Below, one piece after another: positions 9,428-17,188 of a DNA stretch of 64,000 nucleotides. Numbering within the stretch: the stretch's first letter is position 1; every line of letters starts with the position of its first letter. Position numbers and translations under genes: made by a program. The stretch is from Oscillospiraceae bacterium. GTDB lineage: Bacteria > Bacillota > Clostridia > Oscillospirales > Oscillospiraceae. Under the pieces are notes generated by a model. That model was given only the letters and a program-made list of their open reading frames with translations, did no database searches and had not been told where the DNA came from. The DNA lies in assembly GCA_020025655.1 (NCBI GenBank), contig JAHHRR010000001.1, positions 6,983-70,982 of the forward strand, written 5' to 3'.

Positions 9428-9523
9428 GCATCGGCCTCCGATTAAAATTAGTGTTAGCATTTACCTGAGTTTATGATATTATACACTTAATACGAGTTTG
9501 CTTTCAAGAGGAAGGTGTTAATT

Positions 9524-10339
9524 ATGAATCATATAGATCCTATATGCCCGTTTGACAGTTCTCAGTATACAGGCGTACCTGACACTTCTCATTCTGAGAA
9601 AAGCCTGAATATACCTGAGATAATAAAGGAACTGGACGGACTTTTTAATAAAGGCCTTGAAACACAGGCAGGTGAATTTCTGGAAGAGAAAAGAACTGAG
9701 GCAGAAAGCCTCGGCGACTGGCGTGGAGAGCTGAGCCTGCTCAGCGAGCTTATGGGCTTTCACCGCAGAGACATGAATAAGGAAAAGGGTCTGTGGGCTG
9801 TAAATAAGGGCCTTGAAATTATAAAGCAGCACAATATGGGCAGAACTGTTTCCGGTGCTACTATTATATTGAATGCTGCAACCACATTAAAATGCTTCGG
9901 CGAGGCAGAAAGCTCAATTCCGCTTTTTATACACGTCAGCAGAGTGTTTTCGGATAATCTGACTCCGGATGATTACCGCTTTGCAGGCTTGTATAACAAT
10001 ATGGCACTGTCGTATGCCGATATCGGCAGATATTCCGAGGCTGAGCGCTATTACAAAATGGCAATGGCGGTGCTGAGACGTCTGGGCGGCAATCAGAACG
10101 AACTGGCAGATACGCTCTGTAACATGGCGGAGCTGTACAACAGAATGGACATTGAGGATGAAAGAATAAACCAGTGTCTGGAGCTTGCGTGGGAATATCT
10201 TAATTCCCCAGAGCTTAAATTTGACGGATACCATGCCTTTACTCTTACAAAATGTATTCCGACCTTTGATTATTTCGGATATTTCCTGTGGGTAAAGGAA
10301 CTGCGAGAAAGGGTTAATAAGATTTATGAGAGGACTTGA
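9524..10339 (+). CDS. Tetratricopeptide repeat protein
   Basis: A soluble protein of about 271 residues made of TPR-like helical pairs; the clearest repeats are around LYNNMALSYADIGRYSEAERYYKMAM and ADTLCNMAELYNRM in the second half. TPRs mediate protein-protein contact. The ATG at 9524 is preferred over an upstream GTG at 9515 because GAGGAAGG (9508-9515) lies eight bases before it and would overlap the GTG. Its last 14 bases overlap the start of the DUF4037 gene, so the two are translationally coupled. TPR and DUF4037 proteins recur together in Firmicutes, which suggests the TPR protein partners or controls the nucleotidyltransferase-like enzyme. No function is proven. Confidence 0.75.
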   Translation: MNHIDPICPFDSSQYTGVPDTSHSEKSLNIPEIIKELDGLFNKGLETQAGEFLEEKRTEAESLGDWRGELSLLSELMGFHRRDMNKEKGLWAVNKGLEIIKQHNMGRTVSGATIILNAATTLKCFGEAESSIPLFIHVSRVFSDNLTPDDYRFAGLYNNMALSYADIGRYSEAERYYKMAMAVLRRLGGNQNELADTLCNMAELYNRMDIEDERINQCLELAWEYLNSPELKFDGYHAFTLTKCIPTFDYFGYFLWVKELRERVNKIYERT

Positions 10340-11249
10340 AGAAGCCAGAGCATTCTATGAGCAGTACGGAAAGGAAATGATACATAGTAAATTTCCTGAA
10401 CTGGAGGGCCGGATAGCAGTAGGACTTGCGGGCCACGGCTCTGAGTGCTATGGATTTGATGATGAAGTATCAAGAGATCACGACTTCAGCAACGGTTTCT
10501 GCCTTTGGCTTACCGATGAAGACGATATTCTGTCAGGCGTTGAGCTGAGCAAAGCCTACAAAGAGCTTCCGCTGAATAAAGCACGCCAGAACAGTGCCCT
10601 TGGCGGAAACAGCAGGGGAGTGAGCCGTATTAACTTCTTTTACAGAAATTATACGGGACTGCGGGGCCTGCCGCAGAACTATATGCAGTGGCTGGCAATA
10701 CCCGAAACCGCTCTGGCTGAGGCTGTAAACGGCGAGGTCTGGCGGGATGATTACGGAGTATTCACCCTTATGCGCCAGACACTTCAAAGCGGTATGCCTG
10801 AGGATGTGTGGAAAAAGAGACTTGCTGCAAGAGCAGCTGAGATGGCTCAGTCAGGACAGTATAATTATGCCCGCTGCCTCAGCAGAGGACAGGAAGGCGC
10901 TGCAATAATGGCCCTCAACCAGTTCGTTAAATCTGCCTGCGAGATGATTTATCTCCTGAACCGAAGCCATATGCCATATTATAAATGGATGTTCAGAGGT
11001 ATGGATGAGCTTGAAAAGCTTAAGGACATGAAGGAACCGCTTGAATTCCTGCTGACGGCGGATAACGATGAGGCGGGCAAAGTAACAAAAGCGGGTGTGA
11101 TTGAGGATATCTGTGCCGCTGTTATAAAAGAGCTTCAGCTGCAGAAGCTGAGCGACGGCAGCTGGGACTACATGGAGCCGCACGCTTTTGAGATTATGGA
11201 AAGAATTGAGGACAGTGAAATAAGAGCCTTACATCTTATGGAAGGATGA
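10326..11249 (+). CDS. DUF4037 nucleotidyltransferase-like protein
   Basis: The 307-residue protein has an N-terminal nucleotidyltransferase-fold signature, GHGSECYGFDDEVSRDHDF (about residues 37-55): a Gly-Ser followed by acidic residues and the Asp-His-Asp that would bind metal. The C-terminal part (about 130-290) is helical and matches the DUF4037 domain by its arrangement of Arg, Tyr and Lys-rich helices. The fold predicts transfer of a nucleotide to a small molecule, RNA or protein, but the substrate is unknown. It overlaps the TPR gene by 14 bases. No terminator is obvious after the stop. Confidence 0.72.
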   Translation: MRGLEEARAFYEQYGKEMIHSKFPELEGRIAVGLAGHGSECYGFDDEVSRDHDFSNGFCLWLTDEDDILSGVELSKAYKELPLNKARQNSALGGNSRGVSRINFFYRNYTGLRGLPQNYMQWLAIPETALAEAVNGEVWRDDYGVFTLMRQTLQSGMPEDVWKKRLAARAAEMAQSGQYNYARCLSRGQEGAAIMALNQFVKSACEMIYLLNRSHMPYYKWMFRGMDELEKLKDMKEPLEFLLTADNDEAGKVTKAGVIEDICAAVIKELQLQKLSDGSWDYMEPHAFEIMERIEDSEIRALHLMEG

Positions 11250-11375
11250 GTGGTTTTGCGGCGCAAAAAGCTGCAAAAACAGCAGAATTTCAGACTCCGG
11301 ATAGGGAAAAATTAACAGATGTTAAAGCTTTATCAAGATAGTGAATAAAATTACTAAACTTTTGCGATTTAATTA

Positions 11376-11404
11376 TTTACTTTAGCCTGAATGTGTGGTA
11401 TAAA
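11376..11404 (+). promoter_or_regulatory. Promoter of the aminotransferase-thioesterase operon
   Basis: TTTACT (11376-11381), 17 bases, TATAAA (11399-11404), with an extended -10 TG at 11396-11397. Confidence 0.6.
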
Positions 11405-11409
11405 TGCAG

Positions 11410-11436
11410 TTACATACATTTTTATATGGTATGTAA
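11410..11436 (+). promoter_or_regulatory. Inverted repeat at the predicted transcription start (candidate operator)
   Basis: TTACATAC (11410-11417) and GTATGTAA (11429-11436) form perfect 8-bp arms separated by 11 bases, immediately after the -10 box. This is a repressor-like position; the regulator is unknown. Confidence 0.4.
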
Positions 11437-11482
11437 ACTAATTTAGCCGAAACGGCAATAAACAAACCAGGAGGGAATAGAA

Positions 11483-12664
11483 ATGATTAAATTCGCAGAC
11501 AGAATGGACGGCATGCAGGCCTCTGATATCGGAGATATTCTTAAAGTTACAGTGAGACCGGAAATAATATCCTTTGCCGGCGGTCTGCCAGCACCCGAAC
11601 TGTTCCCTGTTGAGGATATCAAGACTGCTTTCAACGCTGTTATGGCAGAGGCGGGAACAACTGCTCTTCAGTATGGTCAGGCAGAAGGCTGGTATCATCT
11701 CAGAGAGCAAATTGCAGACAGAATGGAAAAGAGAAACGGTATAAAGACCGATGCTGAGCACGTTCTTATAACCGCAGGCAGCCAGCAGGGTCTGGATTTC
11801 TGCGGCAAGCTGTTTCTGAACCCCGGCGATGTAGTGCTGATGGAAAGTCCTTCTTACCTTGGTGCTATTGATGCCTTCAAGGCTTATCAGCCTAATTTCG
11901 TGGAAGTTCCTACCGATGATGATGGTATTATTCCCGAAGCTCTGGATAAAATTCTTGCTACAACTGAGAATGTTAAGCTTATATATGTAATTCCCGATTT
12001 CCAGAACCCCAGCGGCAGAACATGGCCTATGCAGCGCCGCAGAGATTTTATGGAAGTTGTCAATAAGTACGAAGTACCTGTTATTGAGGATAACCCCTAC
12101 GGTGAGCTTCGCTTTAAGGGTGAGTTCCTGCCCGCTTTGAAGAGCATGGACACAAAGGGGCTGATTCTGTACTTCAGCACCTTCTCTAAAATCCTGACCC
12201 CCGGCTTCCGTCTTGCATGGATTTGTGCAAACGAGGCTATTATGAAAAAACTGGTTCTGATTACCACCGCAGCTGTATTGCAGACATCCACTCTTAACAT
12301 GATGGTAGTTTCAAAGTATCTGGATATGTTTGATGTGGATAAGCACGTGGCAGAGATTCGTCCTGTCTACAAACACCGCTGCGAGCTTATGATAAATACA
12401 ATGAAGGAAACCTTCCCCGAAGAGGCTAAATTTACAGACCCCGACGGCGGCCTGTTTACATGGGTGGAACTGCCTGAGCGTATTAACACCAAGGAGCTGG
12501 CTATTAAAGCACTGGATCAGCTTGTAGCCTTCGTTCCCGGTGCAGGCTTCTTCCCCAACGGCGGCAATACTCACTGCCTGCGTCTGAACTATTCAAACTC
12601 TACCGACGAGAGACTGGTAGAGGGTGTACATAGACTTGCAAAGGTAATTAAGGAGGCACTTTAA
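11483..12664 (+). CDS. PLP-dependent class I/II aminotransferase (LysN/2-aminoadipate-like)
   Basis: The 393-residue enzyme has the full fold type I pattern: ISFAGGLPAPELFP near the N-terminus, LITAGSQQGLDFCGKLFLNPGD (about 91-112), PDFQNPSGRTWP (about 171), and STFSKILTPGFRLAW (about 231-245), whose Lys would bind PLP. This is the subgroup that lacks a GntR domain and includes 2-aminoadipate, aromatic and broad-specificity transaminases; I cannot choose the substrate. The ATG at 11483 follows CAGGAGGG. Its stop overlaps the start of the thioesterase by one base (TAATG), so the products are made together. Likely cytoplasmic. Confidence 0.85.
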   Translation: MIKFADRMDGMQASDIGDILKVTVRPEIISFAGGLPAPELFPVEDIKTAFNAVMAEAGTTALQYGQAEGWYHLREQIADRMEKRNGIKTDAEHVLITAGSQQGLDFCGKLFLNPGDVVLMESPSYLGAIDAFKAYQPNFVEVPTDDDGIIPEALDKILATTENVKLIYVIPDFQNPSGRTWPMQRRRDFMEVVNKYEVPVIEDNPYGELRFKGEFLPALKSMDTKGLILYFSTFSKILTPGFRLAWICANEAIMKKLVLITTAAVLQTSTLNMMVVSKYLDMFDVDKHVAEIRPVYKHRCELMINTMKETFPEEAKFTDPDGGLFTWVELPERINTKELAIKALDQLVAFVPGAGFFPNGGNTHCLRLNYSNSTDERLVEGVHRLAKVIKEAL

Positions 12665-13059
12665 TGAGTGAACTTACAGTAGGAATGAAGGGCAGCGCAG
12701 AGGTAGAGGTCGTTTATGACAATACTGCTGCGGCTGTTGGAAGCGGTGCTCTTGAGGTGTTCGCAACCCCCAGCATGATTGCCCTTATGGAAAAAGCGGC
12801 TCTTGAGCTTGCAGGCGGCTGCCTTGAAGAAGGTCAGGGAACTGTGGGCATAGAGATGAACGTACAGCATCTTGCTGCCACTCCTGTGGGAATGACTGTG
12901 AGAGCAGATGTTGAGCTTATTGCAATCGAAAAGCGTGTTCTCACCTTTAAGGTTGAGGCATATGCCGGCGATGAGCTTATCGGTCAGGGCGTACATAAGC
13001 GCTGCATTGTTTACAATGACCGCTTTATGGAAAAGACCCTTGCAAAGCTGAATAAGTAA
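12664..13059 (+). CDS. Hotdog thioesterase, fluoroacetyl-CoA thioesterase (FlK)-like
   Basis: A 131-residue single hotdog domain. Thr35, Glu43 and His69 occur with the same spacing as the Thr42/Glu50/His76 catalytic triad of FlK (ATPSMIALMEKAAL and NVQHLAATPVG). FlK-like proteins hydrolyse acyl-CoA thioesters, and homologues outside fluoroacetate resistance are widespread with unknown acyl substrates. Co-translation with an aminotransferase (one-base overlap) suggests that an amino acid is transaminated and a CoA thioester in the same route is hydrolysed; this is inference. A bidirectional terminator follows seven bases after the stop. Confidence 0.8.
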   Translation: MSELTVGMKGSAEVEVVYDNTAAAVGSGALEVFATPSMIALMEKAALELAGGCLEEGQGTVGIEMNVQHLAATPVGMTVRADVELIAIEKRVLTFKVEAYAGDELIGQGVHKRCIVYNDRFMEKTLAKLNK

Positions 13060-13065
13060 AAAAGA

Positions 13066-13098
13066 AAATCCTGAGTTATAATAACTCAGGATTTTTTT
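13066..13098. terminator. Bidirectional terminator
   Basis: A 12-bp palindromic stem (ATCCTGAGTTAT with ATAACTCAGGAT) flanked by A and T runs between two convergent genes. Confidence 0.8.
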
Positions 13099-13928
13099 CT
13101 GCGTTTTTTATGTTTCTTGACTTTCGGAGCCTCATCGGAAACTCGGGGAATGAACTGAAAAGCGAGCCAGCGGGCTTTTTCGGTTCTTCCGCTCATAAGT
13201 ACTATTATGCAGAAAACCAATGCGCCTACGAAGTTAACGAAAAGGTCTTCCATGGTGTCAAAAAGACCGATGTCCAGATAACCGTTAACGCCAAGGTCTA
13301 TGCCGTTTACGGCAACAGAATTGACGTTATTTACAAGAACGGGAATGTTTTTCAGACTTTCATCCAGAAGAACACTGTTGAAGCGGTGGATGACGGTGTC
13401 CTTTTGCATATCAAGATAAAAAATCCGGTCCATGCCAAACTCAAAAAATTCCCAGAATACTCCGATAGTCATAGAAAAGCAGAAGCCGGCAAGAGCCAGA
13501 TAAACAGGAGACAGATTGAAGTTTATCTCCTTGCCGCGGTTAAGAATGTCAACCAGTGAGTATCCGATGGCGGCGCAGAGAAAGCCCCAGACAGTGTGCA
13601 TAATGGTGTCCCAATAGGGAAAATGCACGTAGTAACAGGCAAGCTCTCCCAGAATCTCAGTTGCAAAAATGTGCAGAAGAATAAGTATCTGCAAGCCGGA
13701 GGGCAGGGTGACAGCCAGCTTCTTTTCAATAAAAGCAGGCACAAGGAAAAGCACAAGTACAAGCATACACACAAAGACGTTATCGTAATAGCCTCTGAAT
13801 GCAGACAAAATCATTGCGGCAATAACAAAAAGCCTGAGTATGAGCCAAAGACTGAACACTCTTCGGTTAGACCGCATTTCGTGCTTCAATACTGCTCTCA
13901 GGCTCGGGCGTTTTTTCTTTTTCGCCAT
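13086..13928 (-). CDS. Multi-pass membrane protein, DUF2238/YjdF-like
   Basis: A 280-residue integral membrane protein with Lys/Arg-rich ends (MAKKKKRPSLR and KKHKKRRKKS) and about six hydrophobic segments. The centre contains YWDTIMHTVWGFLCAAIGYSLVD and TIGVFWEFFEFGMD, matching the DUF2238/YjdF pattern of a polar helix pair with Asp-Thr-x-x-His and Trp-Glu-(x)2-Glu-Phe. The last third also carries LFDTMEDLFVNFVGALVF, a second Asp-Thr-x-x-Asp helix. Function is unknown. The gene is convergent with the thioesterase and has its own minus-strand promoter. The 3' end overlaps the shared terminator. Confidence 0.65.
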   Translation of the reverse strand: MAKKKKRPSLRAVLKHEMRSNRRVFSLWLILRLFVIAAMILSAFRGYYDNVFVCMLVLVLFLVPAFIEKKLAVTLPSGLQILILLHIFATEILGELACYYVHFPYWDTIMHTVWGFLCAAIGYSLVDILNRGKEINFNLSPVYLALAGFCFSMTIGVFWEFFEFGMDRIFYLDMQKDTVIHRFNSVLLDESLKNIPVLVNNVNSVAVNGIDLGVNGYLDIGLFDTMEDLFVNFVGALVFCIIVLMSGRTEKARWLAFQFIPRVSDEAPKVKKHKKRRKKS

Positions 13929-13965
13929 TATAAATCCAACTTTCTTTTCAGGATAATTCCGCTAT

Positions 13966-13994
13966 ACTATATAGTATGCAGAGAAAATTCTCAA
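13966..13994 (-). promoter_or_regulatory. Promoter of the DUF2238-like gene
   Basis: Minus strand TTGAGA (13989-13994), 17 bases, TATAGT (13966-13971). The -10 sits within a perfect 14-bp palindrome, ATACTATATAGTAT (13964-13977). Confidence 0.5.
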
Positions 13995-14116
13995 CAGACA
14001 ATTTTAGGTATTGCAATTTGCTTGTGTTTACTTTAACATTAAATAGAAGAGACTGCAAGAGCGACAGCCGGTAGTTTTGCGAAAAATGTTAAATTTCAGA
14101 TAAAAGGAGAACTCTT

Positions 14117-14467
14117 ATGTTATTTGTTGAATACCCCAAGTGCAGCACCTGCCGCAAGGCTAAGAAGTGGCTTGAAAGCCAGAATCTTGAATATACCGAC
14201 CGCCATATTGCAGAAGATAATCCCAGCTATGAAGAACTGAAAGACTGGTATAATAAAAGCGGTCTGCCGCTTAAAAAGTTTTTCAATACCAGCGGTCAGC
14301 TTTATAAATCAATGAATCTTAAAGACAGACTGCCTGAAATGAGCGAAGAAGAGCAGCTCAGACTTCTGGCTGAAGATGGTATGCTGGTGAAAAGGCCGGT
14401 TCTTGTAAAGGACGGGCTTATACTGATTGGATTCAAAGAACAGGAGTGGCAGGAAAAGCTGCTCTGA
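14117..14467 (+). CDS. ArsC/Spx/MgsR family protein
   Basis: A 116-residue protein with the thioredoxin-fold ArsC domain. It starts LFVEYPKCSTCRKAKKWLESQNLEY, where the Cys-Ser-Thr-Cys pair is the redox or regulatory site, and it ends with the family segment MLVKRPVLVKDGLILIGFKEQEW. True arsenate reductases and Spx regulators share this fold. The CxxC together with the RPVL segment places it among YffB/ArsC-like reductases of uncertain substrate. No arsenic genes are nearby, so arsenate reduction is not implied. The ATG at 14117 follows AAAGGAG. Confidence 0.85.
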   Translation: MLFVEYPKCSTCRKAKKWLESQNLEYTDRHIAEDNPSYEELKDWYNKSGLPLKKFFNTSGQLYKSMNLKDRLPEMSEEEQLRLLAEDGMLVKRPVLVKDGLILIGFKEQEWQEKLL

Positions 14468-14501
14468 GACTGTTATTTATATACAAAAAAATTTTTATGC
14501 C

Positions 14502-14530
14502 TTGACGAGACTGGGAAAGCCTATTAAAAT
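14502..14530 (+). promoter_or_regulatory. Promoter of the XRE membrane regulator
   Basis: TTGACG (14502-14507), 17 bases, TAAAAT (14525-14530); the start codon is at 14585 behind AAGGAG. Confidence 0.65.
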
Positions 14531-14584
14531 ATACTGGCTATGTATTTGTATGCTATTCTATTTAATTAAAGCTAAGGAGTATAA

Positions 14585-15205
14585 ATGGAGTTAGCGGATC
14601 TTAAACTCGTAACAGCGAGTAATATTATAAAGCTGCGTACCAATGCGGGGATGACTCAGGCTGAACTGGGAGCGGCGCTAAATTATTCTGATAAAACTAT
14701 TTCCAAGTGGGAGCGGGGCGAGGCCATTCCCGATGCCTTTGTTCTTACTCAGATGTCTGAAATTTTCGGAGTCAGTGTGGATTCAATACTTTCAACACAT
14801 GATGAATGGGAGGCACCGCCCGAGCAGCAGAGTGTGAAGGAAGAAAAAACCTACAAGGCATATATGATTATGGCTATATCCGTGCTCGGAGTATGGACTC
14901 TGGCACTGACTGTATTTGTTTCTCTGTGGCTTAACGACATAATCTGGTGGAAAACATTTATTGTGGCGCTGCCGGTTGCTGTTCTTACCCATCTGGTTTT
15001 GAGCTGCGTGTTCGGAAAGCGGAAATATCTTCAGTACATAATTGCGTTTTTTGTGCTGTCAATATTTTTGATGCTGTATTTCCTGCTGCCGGGAGAAACA
15101 CCGTGGCAGCTGTTCCTGATTGCCATACCTGCCGAGGTTATTGTTTTCCTCAGCTGCAATATTACAAAAATGCCGGAATTTCTTAAGAAAATCCGCAAAA
15201 AATAA
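14585..15205 (+). CDS. XRE-family regulator with C-terminal membrane segments
   Basis: The N-terminal 70 residues form a Cro/C1-type helix-turn-helix (IIKLRTNAGMTQAELGAALNYSDKTISKWERGE), followed by a short linker and about four hydrophobic helices from residue 95 to 195 (for example AYMIMAISVLGVWTLALTVF). This layout, a DNA-binding domain attached to a small membrane domain, is common in Firmicutes and may sense the envelope. No adjacent partner suggests a target; a 14-bp-stem palindrome and the second degV gene follow. The ATG at 14585 has AAGGAG upstream. Its own promoter makes it monocistronic. Confidence 0.8.
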   Translation: MELADLKLVTASNIIKLRTNAGMTQAELGAALNYSDKTISKWERGEAIPDAFVLTQMSEIFGVSVDSILSTHDEWEAPPEQQSVKEEKTYKAYMIMAISVLGVWTLALTVFVSLWLNDIIWWKTFIVALPVAVLTHLVLSCVFGKRKYLQYIIAFFVLSIFLMLYFLLPGETPWQLFLIAIPAEVIVFLSCNITKMPEFLKKIRKK

Positions 15206-15210
15206 TAGCT

Positions 15211-15344
15211 CTACTAATAGTGGAGAGACTTTTTCAGCCGGTAGAACCTTCTACCGGCTGAATTGCATTATGTAGAGAAGAAAGAGACTTAAATACCTTG
15301 TAAAAACAGGCGCCGGATATTACACTGACATTGGCTCCTGCAAG
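15211..15344 (+). ncRNA. Structured upstream region of the second degV gene
   Basis: Three elements lie between the XRE gene and degV. The motif CTACTAATAGTGGAG (15211-15225) matches the one before the first degV gene. Then comes a perfect 14-bp-stem palindrome (15233-15246 with 15249-15262, two-base loop) without a T run after it. Last is a bipartite hairpin: CTTG/CAAG (15297-15300 with 15341-15344), CAGG/CCTG (15307-15310 with 15337-15340) and GCC/GGC (15312-15314 with 15333-15335). The last hairpin ends 25 bases before the start codon. Whether these act as RNA or as DNA sites is not known. Confidence 0.35.
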
Positions 15345-15368
15345 CCGATATCATTACTTGAAAGGAAG

Positions 15369-16262
15369 ATGAAAGTGAACGATTATATTTTAAGCTGCTG
15401 CTCAACAGCTGATCTTACAAAGCAGCATTTTGAAAGCCGTGATATACATTATGTCTGCTTCCACTATGCTCTCGGTGAGGAAGAGCATCTGGACGATCTG
15501 GGTGAGACTGTACCTTTTGAAGAATTCTATTCCAGAATGAGCAAGGGTGAATCTACCCGTACATCGCAGGTTAATATATCTGAATATGTTGATTACTTCT
15601 CCAAGTTTGCCGAAGAAGGCAAGGATATCATTCATGTCTGCCTTTCCTCAGGCATATCCGGCACAATCAATTCTGCTAAAAATGCAGCACTCATTATAAA
15701 GGAACGCTACCCCGAAAGAAAGATTGCAATTATTGACTCACTGGGTGCTTCATCCGGCTACGGACTGATTATGGATACTGCCGCAACAAAGCGTGATGAG
15801 GGAATGAGCTTTGATGAGCTTGTAAACTGGATTGAGGAAAATAAACTCAAAATGCACCACTGGTTCTTCTCAACAGACCTTTCAAGTTATGTGAGAGGCG
15901 GAAGAATTTCCAAAACTGCCGCCGTGTTCGGCGGACTGCTTGATATATGCCCGCTGTTAAATATGGATAATCTGGGCAGACTTATTCCCAGAAATAAAAT
16001 CCGTACCAAGAAAAAGGTTATAAAAGAGATTGTAAAGCGCATGGAGGCCCATGCAGAGGGCGGCCTTGATTATTCAGGCAAGTGCTATATCTCAAACTCT
16101 GCCTGCTATGAAGATGCAAAGGCAGTTGCCGATCTGGTAGAGGAAACCTTCCCTAAGCTCAACGGCAAGGTTGAAATTAACTATGTTGGTACTACTATCG
16201 GTGCTCATACAGGACCTGGTACTGTTGCACTATTCTTCTGGGGCGACGAAAGAGTAGACTGA
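15369..16262 (+). CDS. DegV family protein (fatty acid-binding, FakB-like), second copy
   Basis: A 297-residue paralogue of the product at 6494-7375. Motifs are SCCSTADLT at the N-terminus in place of TDTSANL, RTSQVNISEY (about 59), LSSGISGTINSA (about 92), YVRGGRISKTA (about 176) and GAHTGPGTVALFFWG at the C-terminus. FakB-type proteins deliver exogenous or recycled fatty acids for phosphorylation, and paralogues usually differ in chain preference. The ATG at 15369 follows GAAAGGAAG. The N-terminal Ser-Cys-Cys-Ser-Thr differs from the usual Asp-Ser, so lipid contacts may differ. A bidirectional terminator follows. Confidence 0.9.
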   Translation: MKVNDYILSCCSTADLTKQHFESRDIHYVCFHYALGEEEHLDDLGETVPFEEFYSRMSKGESTRTSQVNISEYVDYFSKFAEEGKDIIHVCLSSGISGTINSAKNAALIIKERYPERKIAIIDSLGASSGYGLIMDTAATKRDEGMSFDELVNWIEENKLKMHHWFFSTDLSSYVRGGRISKTAAVFGGLLDICPLLNMDNLGRLIPRNKIRTKKKVIKEIVKRMEAHAEGGLDYSGKCYISNSACYEDAKAVADLVEETFPKLNGKVEINYVGTTIGAHTGPGTVALFFWGDERVD

Positions 16263-16264
16263 AA

Positions 16265-16297
16265 ATAAAAAAGCAGTGCTAAGCACTGCTTTTTTTA
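16265..16297. terminator. Bidirectional terminator between degV and the GntR regulator
   Basis: AAAAAAGCAGTGC with GCACTGCTTTTTTT, a 9-10 bp stem flanked by A and T runs; the two genes are convergent. Confidence 0.8.
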
Positions 16298-16298
16298 T

Positions 16299-17033
16299 TT
16301 ATTTGCCTCTTAAAAGGAGGAACGGATCAATACCGTCACCGGAAAGGCTTGTGAAGTTAAGACTTGTAGAAATATGCTCAGACATGGACTGTCGTGCAAG
16401 CTCAGGCATTCTCATGCGGATTGCCGAAGCAACTGAAATGTGATTGAATTTGACACTGGGCAGCCATGGATTGGACTGGCTGTTCTGACTTCCTACAAAT
16501 TCCATCATTGAGGACTGGTACATAATAAGCTTTGGCAGAATGTGATCATAGGTCTGAATAATATATGGATTACCGCAGTTATCAACAATCAGACGGTGGA
16601 ACGGCATATCTGTATCCTTGAGTCCACGTATATCCTTACGTACTACACTGTCACGGAAAGACTCTGCCAGCATGGTAAGCTCATGAACAACACTTTCATC
16701 TGCGTTGTGCGCACATAGGGCAGCGGCCTCGCTTTCAATGGCATCACGAACCTGATAAAGACTGATCATGTCGTGGAAGCTTAAATCAAGAACAAAACTG
16801 CCTGACTGACCGGGATGGCTGACAACAAAGCCGATTTCCGAAAGCTTCACTATGGCCTCAGCAACAGGGGTTCTGGAAATACCGAGAGATGAAGCAAGCT
16901 GGTTTACGTTGAGCTTGCTGCCGGGGGCAATCTTTAATCCTACAATTTCGTCGTATAAAAGCTCCATAACAAGATCTCTAAGCTTGGCATCTGGCTTTGC
17001 ATCCATATATCTTTTAAGTTCGTATCTGTCCAT
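16299..17033 (-). CDS. GntR-family (FadR subfamily, FCD domain) transcription regulator
   Basis: The 244-residue protein has an N-terminal winged helix (about 15-80: LYDEIVGLKIAPGSKLNVNQLASSLGISRTPVAEAIVKL) and a C-terminal all-helical FCD ligand domain (about 90-225), with His residues in DTDMPFHRLIV and FNHISVASAI positioned like the metal-binding ones of the family. FCD regulators respond to organic acids such as lactate, gluconate or fatty acyl-CoA. The promoter upstream carries an AT-rich palindrome that could be an autoregulatory operator. No co-transcribed target reveals its ligand. Confidence 0.85.
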   Translation of the reverse strand: MDRYELKRYMDAKPDAKLRDLVMELLYDEIVGLKIAPGSKLNVNQLASSLGISRTPVAEAIVKLSEIGFVVSHPGQSGSFVLDLSFHDMISLYQVRDAIESEAAALCAHNADESVVHELTMLAESFRDSVVRKDIRGLKDTDMPFHRLIVDNCGNPYIIQTYDHILPKLIMYQSSMMEFVGSQNSQSNPWLPSVKFNHISVASAIRMRMPELARQSMSEHISTSLNFTSLSGDGIDPFLLLRGK

Positions 17034-17048
17034 AAACTCACCGCCGAA

Positions 17049-17066
17049 TAATATAGTTGTATATTA
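17049..17066 (-). promoter_or_regulatory. Palindrome in the gntR 5' region (candidate autoregulatory operator)
   Basis: TAATATA-GTTG-TATATTA, two perfect 7-bp arms around a 4-bp centre, located 20-37 bases downstream of the -10 box and just before the coding start. Confidence 0.4.
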
Positions 17067-17085
17067 AAAAATACCAATCAAGTTA

Positions 17086-17114
17086 ATAATACTATGACAA
17101 AAATGCAAAGTCAA
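17086..17114 (-). promoter_or_regulatory. Promoter of the GntR regulator
   Basis: Minus strand TTGACT (17109-17114), 17 bases, TATTAT (17086-17091). Confidence 0.65.
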
Positions 17115-17188
17115 CGCAAAACTTTTTAATAAATCGACATTATGGAAAAATATGGATTATTAGTCTTAAAAAGGTTATTCAGTTCCTG

